Part shown: piece after piece, positions 1-9,153 of the stretch | Layout of the letters: each line of letters begins with the position of its first letter | Numbering within the stretch: the first letter of the stretch is position 1 | The notes under the pieces: model-generated | Seen by the model: only the letters and a program-made list of their open reading frames with translations | What the model was told of the DNA's origin: nothing | Database searches by the model: none | Translations under genes and position numbers: made by a program | DNA from: Echinicola shivajiensis | GTDB taxonomy: Bacteria; Bacteroidota; Bacteroidia; Cytophagales; Cyclobacteriaceae | Assembly (NCBI RefSeq): GCF_018642165.1 | Contig: NZ_JAHHZM010000001.1 | Span: 124,001 to 188,000 of the forward strand | Direction of reading: 5' to 3' | DNA length: 64,000 nucleotides

Positions 1-890
1 AAATTTACCCATGGACCATTATCCGAAGTAAAAATAAGAAGGGTATTCTCTGATAAACCGTTTTCATCAAGCGCTTTAACTATTTCTCCTACCGACCAAT
101 CAATTTCCATCATGACGTCCCCGTAAATACCCTGATCGCTTTTTCCTTTGAACCTATCCGAAACTGCCAAAGGTACATGTGGCATGGAGTGGGACAACAC
201 CAATAGGAAAGGTGAAGTCGCATTTTCATGGATAAACCTCACTGATTGTTCCGTATATATAGAAGTCAGTTTTTCCTGATCCTCTAGATTCTCAACAGTA
301 CTCCATACTGTATCCATAGCCATTAGAGGTAATTCTGGGTAGCTGGCTTTCCGCGCATGGGTCTCTTCAGTGGCCAATTTCATATCATAGGTCCATTTCC
401 ACATGTCGTTGGAATAAGGTAATCCCACAAATTCGTCAAAACCTTGCTTTGTAGGCAAAAAAGGCGGTCTATTTCCTAAATGCCATTTTCCGAAGAGGGC
501 GGTTTTATAGTCACCCTTTCTTTTTACCAGCTCCGCTATGGTTTCTTCATTCGGGTTCAAGCCAATTTTGGAATGTGGATTTAATGCTCCACTTATTCCT
601 AATCGATTGGGGTAACAACCAGTCATTAAGCCTGCCCTTGAAGCACTACAAATGGGTTGCGCTACCTCAAAATCTGTAAACCGCATACCTTCATTTGCCA
701 ATTGATCCAAGTTTGGGGTCATATACCCTTTTGCGCCATAACTTGACAAATCCCCATACCCCATATCATCCATAAATATGATAACTATATTAGGAGTCCT
801 ATGAGCGTCATGGGCAAATAATTTTGGAAAAATGCCCACCAAGTTCAAAATCACAAGGAATGATATCCCTTTCTTTTTGATTCTGTCCAT
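1..890 (-). CDS. Sulfatase (arylsulfatase family), N-terminal part, cut by window edge
   Basis: The frame opens at an ATG at 888-890 and runs off the left end, so about 296 N-terminal residues are visible. A signal peptide (basic MDRIKKKG followed by a hydrophobic stretch to about residue 28) implies export. The alkaline-phosphatase-fold sulfatase signature is clear: the metal-binding IVIIFMDDMGYGD, then ICSASRAG with Cys81 as the residue converted to formylglycine (C-x-A-x-R variant of C-x-P-x-R), and later FGKWHLG and the FTSDNGPW motif near the cut. Sulfatases of this type remove sulfate esters from glycans in the periplasm. The gene lies 90 bp downstream of susD on the same strand, so it probably belongs to a sulfated-polysaccharide utilisation locus. 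The exact substrate cannot be told. Confidence 0.93.
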   Translation of the reverse strand, partial: MDRIKKKGISFLVILNLVGIFPKLFAHDAHRTPNIVIIFMDDMGYGDLSSYGAKGYMTPNLDQLANEGMRFTDFEVAQPICSASRAGLMTGCYPNRLGISGALNPHSKIGLNPNEETIAELVKRKGDYKTALFGKWHLGNRPPFLPTKQGFDEFVGLPYSNDMWKWTYDMKLATEETHARKASYPELPLMAMDTVWSTVENLEDQEKLTSIYTEQSVRFIHENATSPFLLVLSHSMPHVPLAVSDRFKGKSDQGIYGDVMMEIDWSVGEIVKALDENGLSENTLLIFTSDNGPWVN

Positions 891-901
891 TTCTAAGAAT
901 T

Positions 902-970
902 AAAAAAGACAATCCATTTCCATTAAAAAACAGAATTTGATCCGTTTTTAGCTAAAACAGGATTGTCTTT
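902..970 (-). terminator. Possible intrinsic terminator after susD
   Basis: An 11-bp inverted repeat (AAAGACAATCC at 905-915, GGATTGTCTTT at 960-970) encloses a smaller AAAAAC/GTTTTT hairpin. Read on the minus strand it is followed by a run of T. It lies just after the susD stop codon and before the sulfatase. The loop is long, so it may only attenuate. Confidence 0.45.
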
Positions 971-979
971 CTTTATGAG

Positions 980-2473
980 TTAATAACCATCATTTTGTTC
1001 AATGACTGGATTCAGGTCTACCTCCCTTTGAGGAATAGGCATCAAAATCATATAATCCTTTAAATTCTGAGCTATTTCCACCTTATTGGTCTCAGCTACT
1101 GAGGCCTCATATGCAGCGTGCGCTTTCATGGTCTCCACAAACCTTCCTGTCCGAACCAAATCAAACCATCTATGTCCTTCCATGGCCAATTCCAATCTCC
1201 TTTCTTCCCAAATGGCCTGACGTGCTTCCTCTTGGCTTAACCCCATAAAGTTAAAATCCATAGAATTAAATGCCCTTTCTCTAATCCTATTAAGTTGCGC
1301 CAATGCCAAAGCCGTCTTTCCTAGCTCATTAAGTGCTTCTGCATACATCAAAATGGCATCCGAATAACGAATAACATGCATATTTGCATCACTGTTAGCA
1401 GGATTGTTCTCTCCTTCTTCCCAATATTTGGTAAAAAGAGGTATGGATGAAGTATGTACTGATCCATCCTTTAAACTCACAAAATCCGTGGTAAAGGTAG
1501 CTGCTTTTCTTTCGTCCTCATCCTGAAACCTATCGTAGAGGTCGCGTGTTGGGATATCTGCTTCATTGGAATTGGTCAATCCCAGAACAGCAAAGCCTCC
1601 AGGCAAGGAATATTTAGGACCTTGAAGGATCATGGCTGAATTACCATTACCTGGCGGATCCATAAACTCTATAGAGAACACCATTTCCCAGCCGTTTTCA
1701 GTTGTAGAATTCCAGTTATCGTCATAATTTTCATGCAATCCATACCCATATTCCTGCTCATTAAGAAGTACTTCTGCTAATTTTTCCTCAGCCTTTCCAA
1801 ACTCCTTCATAGTCAGGTATACCTTTCCTAGTAGAATCTTAGCTGCACCCTTTGTAGCTCTTCCAATATCCTTGTCCGCATAACCAATAGGCAATACCGT
1901 TTCAGCATCTGACAAATCCTGAATAATCTGCTCATAAACTTCACCGACTGAGGCTCGGGCTCCCAATGCATCTTCTACAGATTCCAGTTTTAGTATCAAA
2001 GGAACACCACCATGGAATCGCACGAGGTTAAAATAATACAGGGCCCGTAAAAACTTAGCTTCACCAACCAATCGATCTCGTATACCTTCATCCATATCAA
2101 TTGCTGGAATATTGATGATGGCTGTATTCGCACGAGCAATTCCTGAATAATTCCTTTGCCACATTTCCCTAACGAACTGGTTTTCCGAAGTGTGTCTTAA
2201 ATACTCCAGGTTTTGTAAAAATTGGTTTGGCATCCCTAAACCGTTTTTCTCATCATCTGTGGGCAAAGCATTTAGAAGGAAAATATGCCTTTCATAAATA
2301 CTGTATAGTTGCTGATATACAGCAGTAACAGCGGCCTCTGCATCTGATTGCCCACTATAGAAATTGTCAATAACATACCTATCACTGGGTTCTTCCTTAA
2401 GGAAGTCAGTACAAGCACCAAGGAAAAATGTAGTTAAACAGATGGATAATATATATTTAATTTTCATGGCCAT
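980..2473 (-). CDS. SusD/RagB family outer-membrane glycan-binding lipoprotein
   Basis: Protein of 497 residues, normal for the family. The N-terminus is a lipoprotein signal with lipobox LGAC and the +1 Cys followed by TDFLKEEP, typical of SusD. The TPR-like middle (RALYYFNLVRFHGGVP, then LGKVYLTMKEFGKAEE) and the C-terminal RYSDAILMYAEALNELG and EERRLELAMEGHRWFDLVRTG blocks are SusD hallmarks. SusD proteins cap the SusC barrel on the cell surface and bind the oligosaccharide to be imported. Its ATG is 2 nt from the susC stop, so the two are translated from one mRNA. Ligand unknown; the neighbouring sulfatase suggests a sulfated glycan. Confidence 0.95.
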   Translation of the reverse strand: MAMKIKYILSICLTTFFLGACTDFLKEEPSDRYVIDNFYSGQSDAEAAVTAVYQQLYSIYERHIFLLNALPTDDEKNGLGMPNQFLQNLEYLRHTSENQFVREMWQRNYSGIARANTAIINIPAIDMDEGIRDRLVGEAKFLRALYYFNLVRFHGGVPLILKLESVEDALGARASVGEVYEQIIQDLSDAETVLPIGYADKDIGRATKGAAKILLGKVYLTMKEFGKAEEKLAEVLLNEQEYGYGLHENYDDNWNSTTENGWEMVFSIEFMDPPGNGNSAMILQGPKYSLPGGFAVLGLTNSNEADIPTRDLYDRFQDEDERKAATFTTDFVSLKDGSVHTSSIPLFTKYWEEGENNPANSDANMHVIRYSDAILMYAEALNELGKTALALAQLNRIRERAFNSMDFNFMGLSQEEARQAIWEERRLELAMEGHRWFDLVRTGRFVETMKAHAAYEASVAETNKVEIAQNLKDYMILMPIPQREVDLNPVIEQNDGY

Positions 2474-2475
2474 TC

Positions 2476-5400
2476 TTATTTAATATTCAGTTTAACACCT
2501 AACATGATCGTTCTAGACTGTGGATATCCTCCAAAATCTTCTCCCATTTCCAGATTGGAAGCCCCCCTATAACTTACCTCAGGATCATAACCAGAATATC
2601 CTGTAAAGGTGAGTAGGTTTTGCCCAGTCACATAAACCTTCATTCCTTGCAATACTTTGGATGTTAACCCCGGAAAAGTATAGGCAAAGGTCAATGTTTT
2701 TAACTTCAGGTAAGACCCGTCCTCTATATAGGCATCACTGAATACTGCAGAACGGTTAGTCGTCGCTTTAGGATAAATATTACTTGGGTTTTCAGGTGTC
2801 CATCTATTGACCAAATCTGCATATACATTTTGTCCTCCTGATGGAAGTTCCAGTTCCATCGCATTGTAATTGAAAATATCATTACCGTATGAATACTGGA
2901 GGAACATATTCAATTCAAAACCTTTATAGAATAATGTATTGGTCAATCCACCAAAAAAATCCGGATTGGGATCACCTATAATCCTTCTATCGTAAGTAGC
3001 ATTGACCAATCCATCAGGGCTGCCTTCCGAACCTCCCAAATCCATATATCTTCGTCCACCTATCCAATGGGTTGGACTAACCGGTCCGGCATTCAGCTCT
3101 TCCTGGTTTTGAAAAATACCATCAAACACATATCCATAAAAAAGTCCAATAGGTTGTCCTACTATCAATCTATGTACTGAACCTGTTTTCAAATGGCCAT
3201 CTCCCCCGCCAACATCTTTATAGTCTTCTCCCCCGAGTTCGATCACTTTGTTTCTGTTAAAAGAAATATTAAACCCAGAAGACCATCTAAAATCCGGGCG
3301 GGAAATGATTTCTCCATCTATTGCCAGCTCGACACCTTTATTTTCAACACTACCAATATTCTGTAGTGAGGAAGCAAAACCTGATACAAACGGAACAGCT
3401 ACATTATATATTAAATTGGTAGTTTTTTTGTAATAATAATCAGTAGTAAACCTCAACCTCTCATCAAAAAAACCGAAGTCCAAACCAAAATCAAATTGAG
3501 AGGTTTTCTCCCATTTTAGGTCAGGATTTGGAATTTTATTGGGGTAAAAACCAGTGGCGAGTGTCCTTCCAAAAGTATAAGTCGTATTGGTCAATGTTGG
3601 AAGTGAATTATATAGTCCAATTTCCTGATTACCGGTAAAACCATAACTCACCCTTGCCTTTAGGTTAGAAAATACATTCCAGTCCTTGACAAAGTCTTCC
3701 TCTATTAATCTCCACGCAAAGGCCCCTGAAGGGAAAAAAGCATATTTGTTGTTATTACCAAATCTAGAAGATCCATCTATTCTGGCATTCAATGATATCA
3801 GGTACTTTTCATGTATGTTATAATTGATTCTACCCAAATAGGACATTAAACTCCATTCAGTACTGGAAGAACTAGGCTGATTATATATTGCCCCTGCACC
3901 AAGAGCATTCTCCTCCAGGACATTGTTTACAAAATCCTGGGACGAAGCCCCGAGACCTTCAAACTTGTTTTTTTGAAAAGTAATTCCTCCCAAAACAGAC
4001 AACTGATGACCTTCTTTAAGGCTTGTATTCCATGTAAGGGTATTCTCGTTCAGCCAATTGGTCGTATAACCACCGTTAACTGAAGCACTGGCTACGCCTC
4101 CAGATTGAAAAATATTGGAAGGGATAAAGGTATCAAACTTGGTATTGACCAAATCGGTACCCACAGAAACTTTGGCAGTAAGATCAGGTACAAATTCCCA
4201 TTGGGCAAACATATTGCCTAACACCCTGAGCATTTGGTTCTCCCTTACCTGTTCATCTGCAGTGGCAATTGGATTGGCATAAATTATACCCGGACTGTTC
4301 ACTTGGGTGTATTCACCTAAAGATTCATTTTCATATATGGGTAAAACTGGATTAAACTTCATGGCTGAAGAAACGACGCCTGCAGCCCCTCCCGCATCAG
4401 TTTGAACAGCATTTGAGTTGGTTTTGCTTATATTCAGACTTGTTCCCACTTTGAAATTATCCTTAATATTTCTGTTTAAGTTAACCCTTGCAGAATAACG
4501 CTGAAAGCCAGAATTCCTAATTACACCCTGCTGATCAAAATAATTTCCAGATACCGAATAATTGGTCTTTTTGTCCCCTCCGGTAAATGTCAGTTGGTAG
4601 TTTTGAATAGGCGCTGACCTGAATAGTTCATCCTGCCAATCCGTGCCCTTTGGATTTTGTCGTAACTCTTCCATTTTCGCCGCATCATATACTGGGCTCA
4701 AGCCATCATTTTGGTAGGCTTCATTGACCAACTCAGCATATTGGAGTCCATTCATTACATCAATTTGCCTGACCACATTCTGTACACCATAATAGGCGTC
4801 AAAAATAATTTGGTCTCTTCCTTCCTTTCCACTTTTTGTGGTAATCAAAACCACTCCATTAGCTGCTCTGGCACCATATATTGCTGTAGCTGAAGCATCC
4901 TTCAGGATTTCAATTGATTCAATATCAGCGGGGTTTATGGATGAAAGCCCACTTACTTTTGCATTCCCACCTGTTTGACCAAAGCCACCGCCATTATATA
5001 TTGGAAATCCATCAATTACATAAAGGGGTTCATTTCCACCTTGCAATGAACTAGAGCCCCTAATCCTAATAGATGCTACAGCACCAGGCATCCCTGATGT
5101 TTGGGTAACCATAACCCCTGATGCCCTTCCTACCAAACCTTGGTCAATGGAGGTAATGGGTGTTTCCTGCAATTCTGCAGCTTTGACAGATGATACAGCA
5201 CCCGTCAAATCACTTTTCTTTACACTTCCATATCCAACCACTACTACTTCTTCCAGTGATTGCAGGTCAGGAGCCAAAAGAATCTGCAAATTGGTTTCAT
5301 TGCCTACTACAATTTCCTGTTTCTCATATCCTACAAAACTCACTGTAATGACTGCACCTTCTTTTACGTCAAGAGTAAATTTCCCATCGATATCGGTAAC

Positions 5401-5898
5401 AGTCCCATTGGAGGTTCCTTTCTCCAAAATAGTAACTCCGGGGATAGGTTGATTATCGTCTCCGGATAATACCTGTCCCTTAACCACCTTTCTAACTTCA
5501 GAAAGGATTTCATTTACATTTTTGGATTGGTTTGATGCTTTACTTACATGGATATTGTCATTTATTCTAACAAATTTCAAATTGGTTTGATTGGATATTT
5601 CCTGTAGGACATTAAACAGAGGCTCTTTTTCAACCTTTAAGTTCACCTTTAATTTCTTCACATTTAAAAAACGCTCGTTAAAGGTAAACCGAAGATTAGT
5701 CTGGGCCTCCAGCTTTGTAAAAACCTCATTTAAGGGCATATTTTGATAAACCGCAGAGGTCCGTATTACATGAATACTTTTTCTTTGGGCATTTCCAGGA
5801 TGGGCAAGTATTACGGCTGTAAAAAACAGCTGAAAAACAAAGCCCAATACGAAATATTTGGATAGCATAATGATTTGCCTAAGTATCGTTTTTTCCAT
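2476..5898 (-). CDS. SusC/RagA TonB-dependent outer-membrane transporter with STN signalling domain
   Basis: 1140 residues. Order: hydrophobic export segment (about 15-33), secretin/TonB short N-terminal (STN) domain (about 50-120), carboxypeptidase-regulatory-like beta domain (about 140-210), the SLEEVVVVGYG linker, plug domain with the SusC signature DASATAIYGARAANGVVLITTK, then a 22-strand type barrel to the C-terminus. It imports oligosaccharides with SusD using TonB energy. In the Fec paradigm the STN domain contacts a FecR anti-sigma factor, and a fecR and an ECF sigma gene lie directly upstream, so self-induction through trans-envelope signalling is likely. Full length, no disruption seen. 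Confidence 0.96.
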   Translation of the reverse strand: MEKTILRQIIMLSKYFVLGFVFQLFFTAVILAHPGNAQRKSIHVIRTSAVYQNMPLNEVFTKLEAQTNLRFTFNERFLNVKKLKVNLKVEKEPLFNVLQEISNQTNLKFVRINDNIHVSKASNQSKNVNEILSEVRKVVKGQVLSGDDNQPIPGVTILEKGTSNGTVTDIDGKFTLDVKEGAVITVSFVGYEKQEIVVGNETNLQILLAPDLQSLEEVVVVGYGSVKKSDLTGAVSSVKAAELQETPITSIDQGLVGRASGVMVTQTSGMPGAVASIRIRGSSSLQGGNEPLYVIDGFPIYNGGGFGQTGGNAKVSGLSSINPADIESIEILKDASATAIYGARAANGVVLITTKSGKEGRDQIIFDAYYGVQNVVRQIDVMNGLQYAELVNEAYQNDGLSPVYDAAKMEELRQNPKGTDWQDELFRSAPIQNYQLTFTGGDKKTNYSVSGNYFDQQGVIRNSGFQRYSARVNLNRNIKDNFKVGTSLNISKTNSNAVQTDAGGAAGVVSSAMKFNPVLPIYENESLGEYTQVNSPGIIYANPIATADEQVRENQMLRVLGNMFAQWEFVPDLTAKVSVGTDLVNTKFDTFIPSNIFQSGGVASASVNGGYTTNWLNENTLTWNTSLKEGHQLSVLGGITFQKNKFEGLGASSQDFVNNVLEENALGAGAIYNQPSSSSTEWSLMSYLGRINYNIHEKYLISLNARIDGSSRFGNNNKYAFFPSGAFAWRLIEEDFVKDWNVFSNLKARVSYGFTGNQEIGLYNSLPTLTNTTYTFGRTLATGFYPNKIPNPDLKWEKTSQFDFGLDFGFFDERLRFTTDYYYKKTTNLIYNVAVPFVSGFASSLQNIGSVENKGVELAIDGEIISRPDFRWSSGFNISFNRNKVIELGGEDYKDVGGGDGHLKTGSVHRLIVGQPIGLFYGYVFDGIFQNQEELNAGPVSPTHWIGGRRYMDLGGSEGSPDGLVNATYDRRIIGDPNPDFFGGLTNTLFYKGFELNMFLQYSYGNDIFNYNAMELELPSGGQNVYADLVNRWTPENPSNIYPKATTNRSAVFSDAYIEDGSYLKLKTLTFAYTFPGLTSKVLQGMKVYVTGQNLLTFTGYSGYDPEVSYRGASNLEMGEDFGGYPQSRTIMLGVKLNIK

Positions 5899-5973
5899 AC
5901 TTTGTAATGATTTTGAGTTAGTAATGCTTAAAATTAGCCTTTGACTGATTTGGCGATCCTCAAAGGCATCGAT

Positions 5974-6006
5974 GAGGCAGAAAAGGGATTTTCTGCCTCT
6001 TTTTTA
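5974..6006 (+). terminator. Strong hairpin between fecR and susC
   Basis: A perfect 11-bp stem (GAGGCAGAAAA at 5974-5984, TTTTCTGCCTC at 5989-5999, loop GGGA) is followed on the plus strand by seven T. The flanking genes run on the minus strand, where it is preceded by A and lacks a U tract. It could end antisense transcription or act as an RNA hairpin that separates fecR from susC expression. Confidence 0.55.
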
Positions 6007-6042
6007 ACTAGAATTATCAAGGATACTTTTCATAAGATAGAT

Positions 6043-7059
6043 TTATTTTGGGTTTTCAATTAATATGATTTTATCTTCTATTTTAAAAGTGAAATTTGAG
6101 GTAATGCTGATCCCCTCCAATACATTTTCAAGGCTTTCATTGTGATAAACCCCTGAATAGGACCAATCATGTTCCATTTTCTTCCTGCTGATGATTTTTA
6201 CGCCAAACCAAGTCTCCAATTTTTCCTTCACCTCCTCATAGTTGTCCTCTTTGAATACCAAGTATTTGTTCTTCCATCCCGTAGTTTCCAATAAGTCAAA
6301 GTTGGATTTATAAAAATTCCCTGACTCATCTATCTCCAACTTTTCATTCGGAGATAAAATGATCTTAGTCCCTAGGTCATTTTCTACTGCTACTTTTCCT
6401 GAGACGAGCGCCACCGATAAGCCCCCTTTATTTTTGACATTAAAGGTGGTTCCCATAACTCTCACACGAGTATTATCTGCCTGAACAACAAATGGTCTTA
6501 CCTTACTTTCTTTCACATCGAAAAATGCTTCTCCCTTTAACTTAACCAGCCTTAAGGAATCAGCAAACTCCACTGGGAATACTAAAGAGCTTTCAGCGTT
6601 CAAATAAACCTTGGTTCCATCTGGCAGGAGAACTTTTGACTTTTGGCCACATGGGTTGCTTTTAGTTATCAAATCTGGAGTTTCAATTTCCCCACTCCTA
6701 TTCCCAGTAAGATTATTATATCCCCAAAAAATAAAGCCTAATACCAAAACAGCAGCTACCAGCTTATTCCAGAATCTCCACTTTACTAATTTAGACGGGT
6801 CATTGTAAGGTTCAGTATGCTTATCCAGTTTAATATTTTCATACATATCCAAATAAATATCATCAGGTATTTCATATTGCTTCTTATAGTCTACCGATTT
6901 GATTATTTGGCTTGCCTTAAATACCTCTTCTCTTTTCTCTGGGTGTTCTACCAACCATTTTACCCAAAAGTGATTGGTTTCATGAGTTGGGTTATTTACC
7001 CAATTGATGAAAAATTCATCCTGGAGAAAATCAATTATATTGAATTCACTGTACTTCAT
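6043..7059 (-). CDS. FecR-family anti-sigma factor
   Basis: 338 residues. A cytoplasmic N-terminal segment of about 95 residues is followed by one transmembrane helix (about 97-115, WRFWNKLVAAVLVLGFIFWGY), the periplasmic FecR domain (LLPDGTKVYLNAESSLVFP, then VKLKGEAFFDVKE and VRVMGTTFNVK), and a C-terminal DUF4974 domain (the Bacteroidota FecR tail). It holds the ECF sigma factor inactive until the STN domain of the cognate SusC reports substrate. It starts 39 bp downstream of the sigma gene on the same strand, the usual sigma-fecR-susC-susD order. Confidence 0.95.
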   Translation of the reverse strand: MKYSEFNIIDFLQDEFFINWVNNPTHETNHFWVKWLVEHPEKREEVFKASQIIKSVDYKKQYEIPDDIYLDMYENIKLDKHTEPYNDPSKLVKWRFWNKLVAAVLVLGFIFWGYNNLTGNRSGEIETPDLITKSNPCGQKSKVLLPDGTKVYLNAESSLVFPVEFADSLRLVKLKGEAFFDVKESKVRPFVVQADNTRVRVMGTTFNVKNKGGLSVALVSGKVAVENDLGTKIILSPNEKLEIDESGNFYKSNFDLLETTGWKNKYLVFKEDNYEEVKEKLETWFGVKIISRKKMEHDWSYSGVYHNESLENVLEGISITSNFTFKIEDKIILIENPK

Positions 7060-7098
7060 ATTTCCCTTTCTATGCCTTGAATATAAAATGGGCTAAAA

Positions 7099-7734
7099 TC
7101 ACAAAATCTTCGACCTCAGGTTCTCCAATCCTCTATAAATCAAATTCCTAGCATACTTAATATCCTTAAACCCCATTATTTCAGTAATATCCTTATAGCT
7201 TAGGCCTTCCTTATAAAGAAGCAATAATGCTTCCCTTTGTCGAGCAGGAAGTTTTCCCATGGCCAATTCCAGTTGTTCTAATCGTTCATTTGTTAATTCT
7301 TCCCTAATCAATTTAGTCTCATGGGATACTTCTATTGGAAAGTTGCAGGATGAATATTCTAGAGAATCTATGCTCACATTATTCTTCTTCTCATACATCT
7401 TAATGAGCTCACGATACAGTATGGTATACAGGTATCCTCGAATATTATTTACTTTAGATAATTTGGCTCTTTTTCTTCTGATATTGATAAATAGAATTTG
7501 AATACAATCCTTTACTATTCCCTCATCATTAACCAAATGGATTCCATAATTATACATACCGGGAACAAACATCCTGTAGATATAGTTAAATGCTTCCTCA
7601 TCCCCCTGCTTGAAAGCCTCCCAAATTTCCATATCGGGCACTTTGGAGAAATTCGCCATATCAGTTTTTTGATTAGCAGTTTTTGGGACTACATGAATTT
7701 TTTGGGAACTGTAGTTATTTTGGGGTTTTTCCAT
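7099..7734 (-). CDS. ECF-type RNA polymerase sigma-70 factor
   Basis: 211 residues with sigma region 2 (EEAFNYIYRMFVPGMYNYG through FINIRRKRAKL and NIRGYLYTILYREL) and region 4 with a helix-turn-helix (LPARQREALLLLYKEGLSYKDITEIMG). No region 3, so ECF class. It should direct transcription of the adjacent susC-susD-sulfatase locus and is presumably restrained by the FecR encoded next. The N-terminus is about 35 residues longer than typical ECF factors before region 2; an internal Met at residue 26 is an alternative start. Confidence 0.94.
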   Translation of the reverse strand: MEKPQNNYSSQKIHVVPKTANQKTDMANFSKVPDMEIWEAFKQGDEEAFNYIYRMFVPGMYNYGIHLVNDEGIVKDCIQILFINIRRKRAKLSKVNNIRGYLYTILYRELIKMYEKKNNVSIDSLEYSSCNFPIEVSHETKLIREELTNERLEQLELAMGKLPARQREALLLLYKEGLSYKDITEIMGFKDIKYARNLIYRGLENLRSKIL

Positions 7735-8303
7735 AAATGAAACAATTAAACTAGTCCTTCAATATAAAGAGGTAATAAACCTACAAAATACCCTCACTTT
7801 ATTTTATATTTTTTCCATAACATAAAACTTAACAACAATAAGGCCCATTTCAAAAAGAACAATATATCTAGCATGTAATTGTAAAGCTTTCAATCTATAC
7901 CTATATAAAAAAATATCTTTCAATATTCTGAATAATAAATTTCAATACGATAAAAGTTATTTATAAGGCAATATCCTTAATTTTTTTTATGGTTATCCGT
8001 TATTACACCAGTAAACTTGTTTCTCACAGCCTGTCCAGATTTATCGGGAGATTCCACAGATCTACCTGGCGGAAGACAGGTTTGCACGGAATAAAATATC
8101 GTTTCTTTTGACTTTTGTGTTCTTACTGAAAGAATATCTTATTTACAAAAAGCTACTGGTGTCTTTGCGGATATACAGAATTTTTTAAAAAGAATATAAA
8201 AGTAACTAATGTTTATGCCGTAAGCTCATGGCCGCTACAGCAGCCCGAAAGCTAACTTGTAACATGATTAATGAATAAAATCTCCCCCTCTGTTTTTAAC
8301 CAT
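7735..8303. other. Gene-free junction between uptake locus and conjugation operon
   Basis: About 570 bp, A+T rich, without a convincing reading frame, tRNA or rRNA. It holds a short block (CCTGGCGGAAGACAGG, 8065-8080) nearly repeated near 47,172. By position this is where the left end (attachment site) of the conjugative element would be expected, but no direct-repeat core can be paired inside the window. Confidence 0.4.
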
Positions 8304-8336
8304 GAAAAAAAGGCATCTCCATAAATTGAAAATGCC
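8304..8336 (-). terminator. Intrinsic terminator of the tra operon
   Basis: On the minus strand a nine-pair stem with two G-U pairs (GGCATTTTC / GGAGATGCC, loop AATTTAT) is followed by seven T. It sits 28 bp after the stop of the last gene of the conjugation operon, exactly where a terminator is expected. Confidence 0.8.
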
Positions 8337-8364
8337 CTTCTAACAATAATAAATCACGCTATTT

Positions 8365-9144
8365 TTAAACCCTCGCTCCTTTTCCCTTTTTAGGTTCCTT
8401 AGGAACGTTCTTCATTTCTGGACCCTGGTTCTTTTTTGCCTGCTGCCCTTCCTTCACCTCCTTTCCCTGCTCCTTGTCCACCATCAGATCCTTGGTCTTG
8501 ACCATTTTCATTTCCGTATCATACACATTGACCGATTTGAACTTGGGATTGGCCGATACATACATAATCTCTTCCTTCCCTCCCTTTTCCATGGTCACTG
8601 GATAGACATTCCCTTTCTCGAAGGCCTTGACCATCCACTCTGACTTGGTCGGGTCCTGCAGTTCCTTGATGGGCAGTTTGGACAAAGCCTCCTTGCTATC
8701 GAAGCCATAATTCTCGTGATAGGAGTCAATCTTGAAATTATTGTTCTTGTCCTTCTCCTTAAAATCCAATTGCATCCATGCCTGGTAAGGTTCATTATTG
8801 GCATTCAGCATCCCCTTTTTCACGGCCCTGCCCTCCATAAGGTTAAAGGCTTCCTTTGCCGTAACCGACTGGTTATTGTAGAAGGTATGCTCTTTCGGGG
8901 CAATATCCGGATTGGCATTGTGCAGGGATGCATCATATTTGTTGAGAAAATACCTTTCTGAGGTATTCGACTTACTAAAATGCAGGTTAAAGTCCATCTT
9001 CTTGCCATCAATTTCCATTGAATGTGGCAGCTCAAAGGCCTCCTTATTGGCCTTTACCTGTTTTTCCAGCGCATCATTCAAGGCCGTGTCAAAGCCTGTA
9101 AACTTTAGTTTTTCCTTGAGGTAATCCAAATTTTCCTGATCCAT
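8365..9144 (-). CDS. Conjugative-element-specific hypothetical protein (DUF3945-like)
   Basis: 259 residues, strongly charged, no signal peptide or membrane segment, Lys-rich C-terminal tail (KKNQGPEMKNVPKEPKKGKGARV region). The opening MDQENLDYLKEKLKFTGF and the repeat-like blocks of the form GNVYPVTMEKGGKEEIMYVSANP resemble proteins carried almost only by Bacteroidota conjugative elements and sometimes labelled DUF3945. That assignment is from memory of the family and is moderate. It is the last gene of the tra operon, 10 bp after traN. The role is unknown; a cytoplasmic DNA- or protein-binding function in transfer is conceivable from its charge. Confidence 0.6.
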   Translation of the reverse strand: MDQENLDYLKEKLKFTGFDTALNDALEKQVKANKEAFELPHSMEIDGKKMDFNLHFSKSNTSERYFLNKYDASLHNANPDIAPKEHTFYNNQSVTAKEAFNLMEGRAVKKGMLNANNEPYQAWMQLDFKEKDKNNNFKIDSYHENYGFDSKEALSKLPIKELQDPTKSEWMVKAFEKGNVYPVTMEKGGKEEIMYVSANPKFKSVNVYDTEMKMVKTKDLMVDKEQGKEVKEGQQAKKNQGPEMKNVPKEPKKGKGARV

Positions 9145-9153
9145 GTATTATGG

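Noticed and set aside
8020-8100. tRNA gene at the element border
   Set aside because: No cloverleaf arms or CCA-end pattern could be formed from this stretch.
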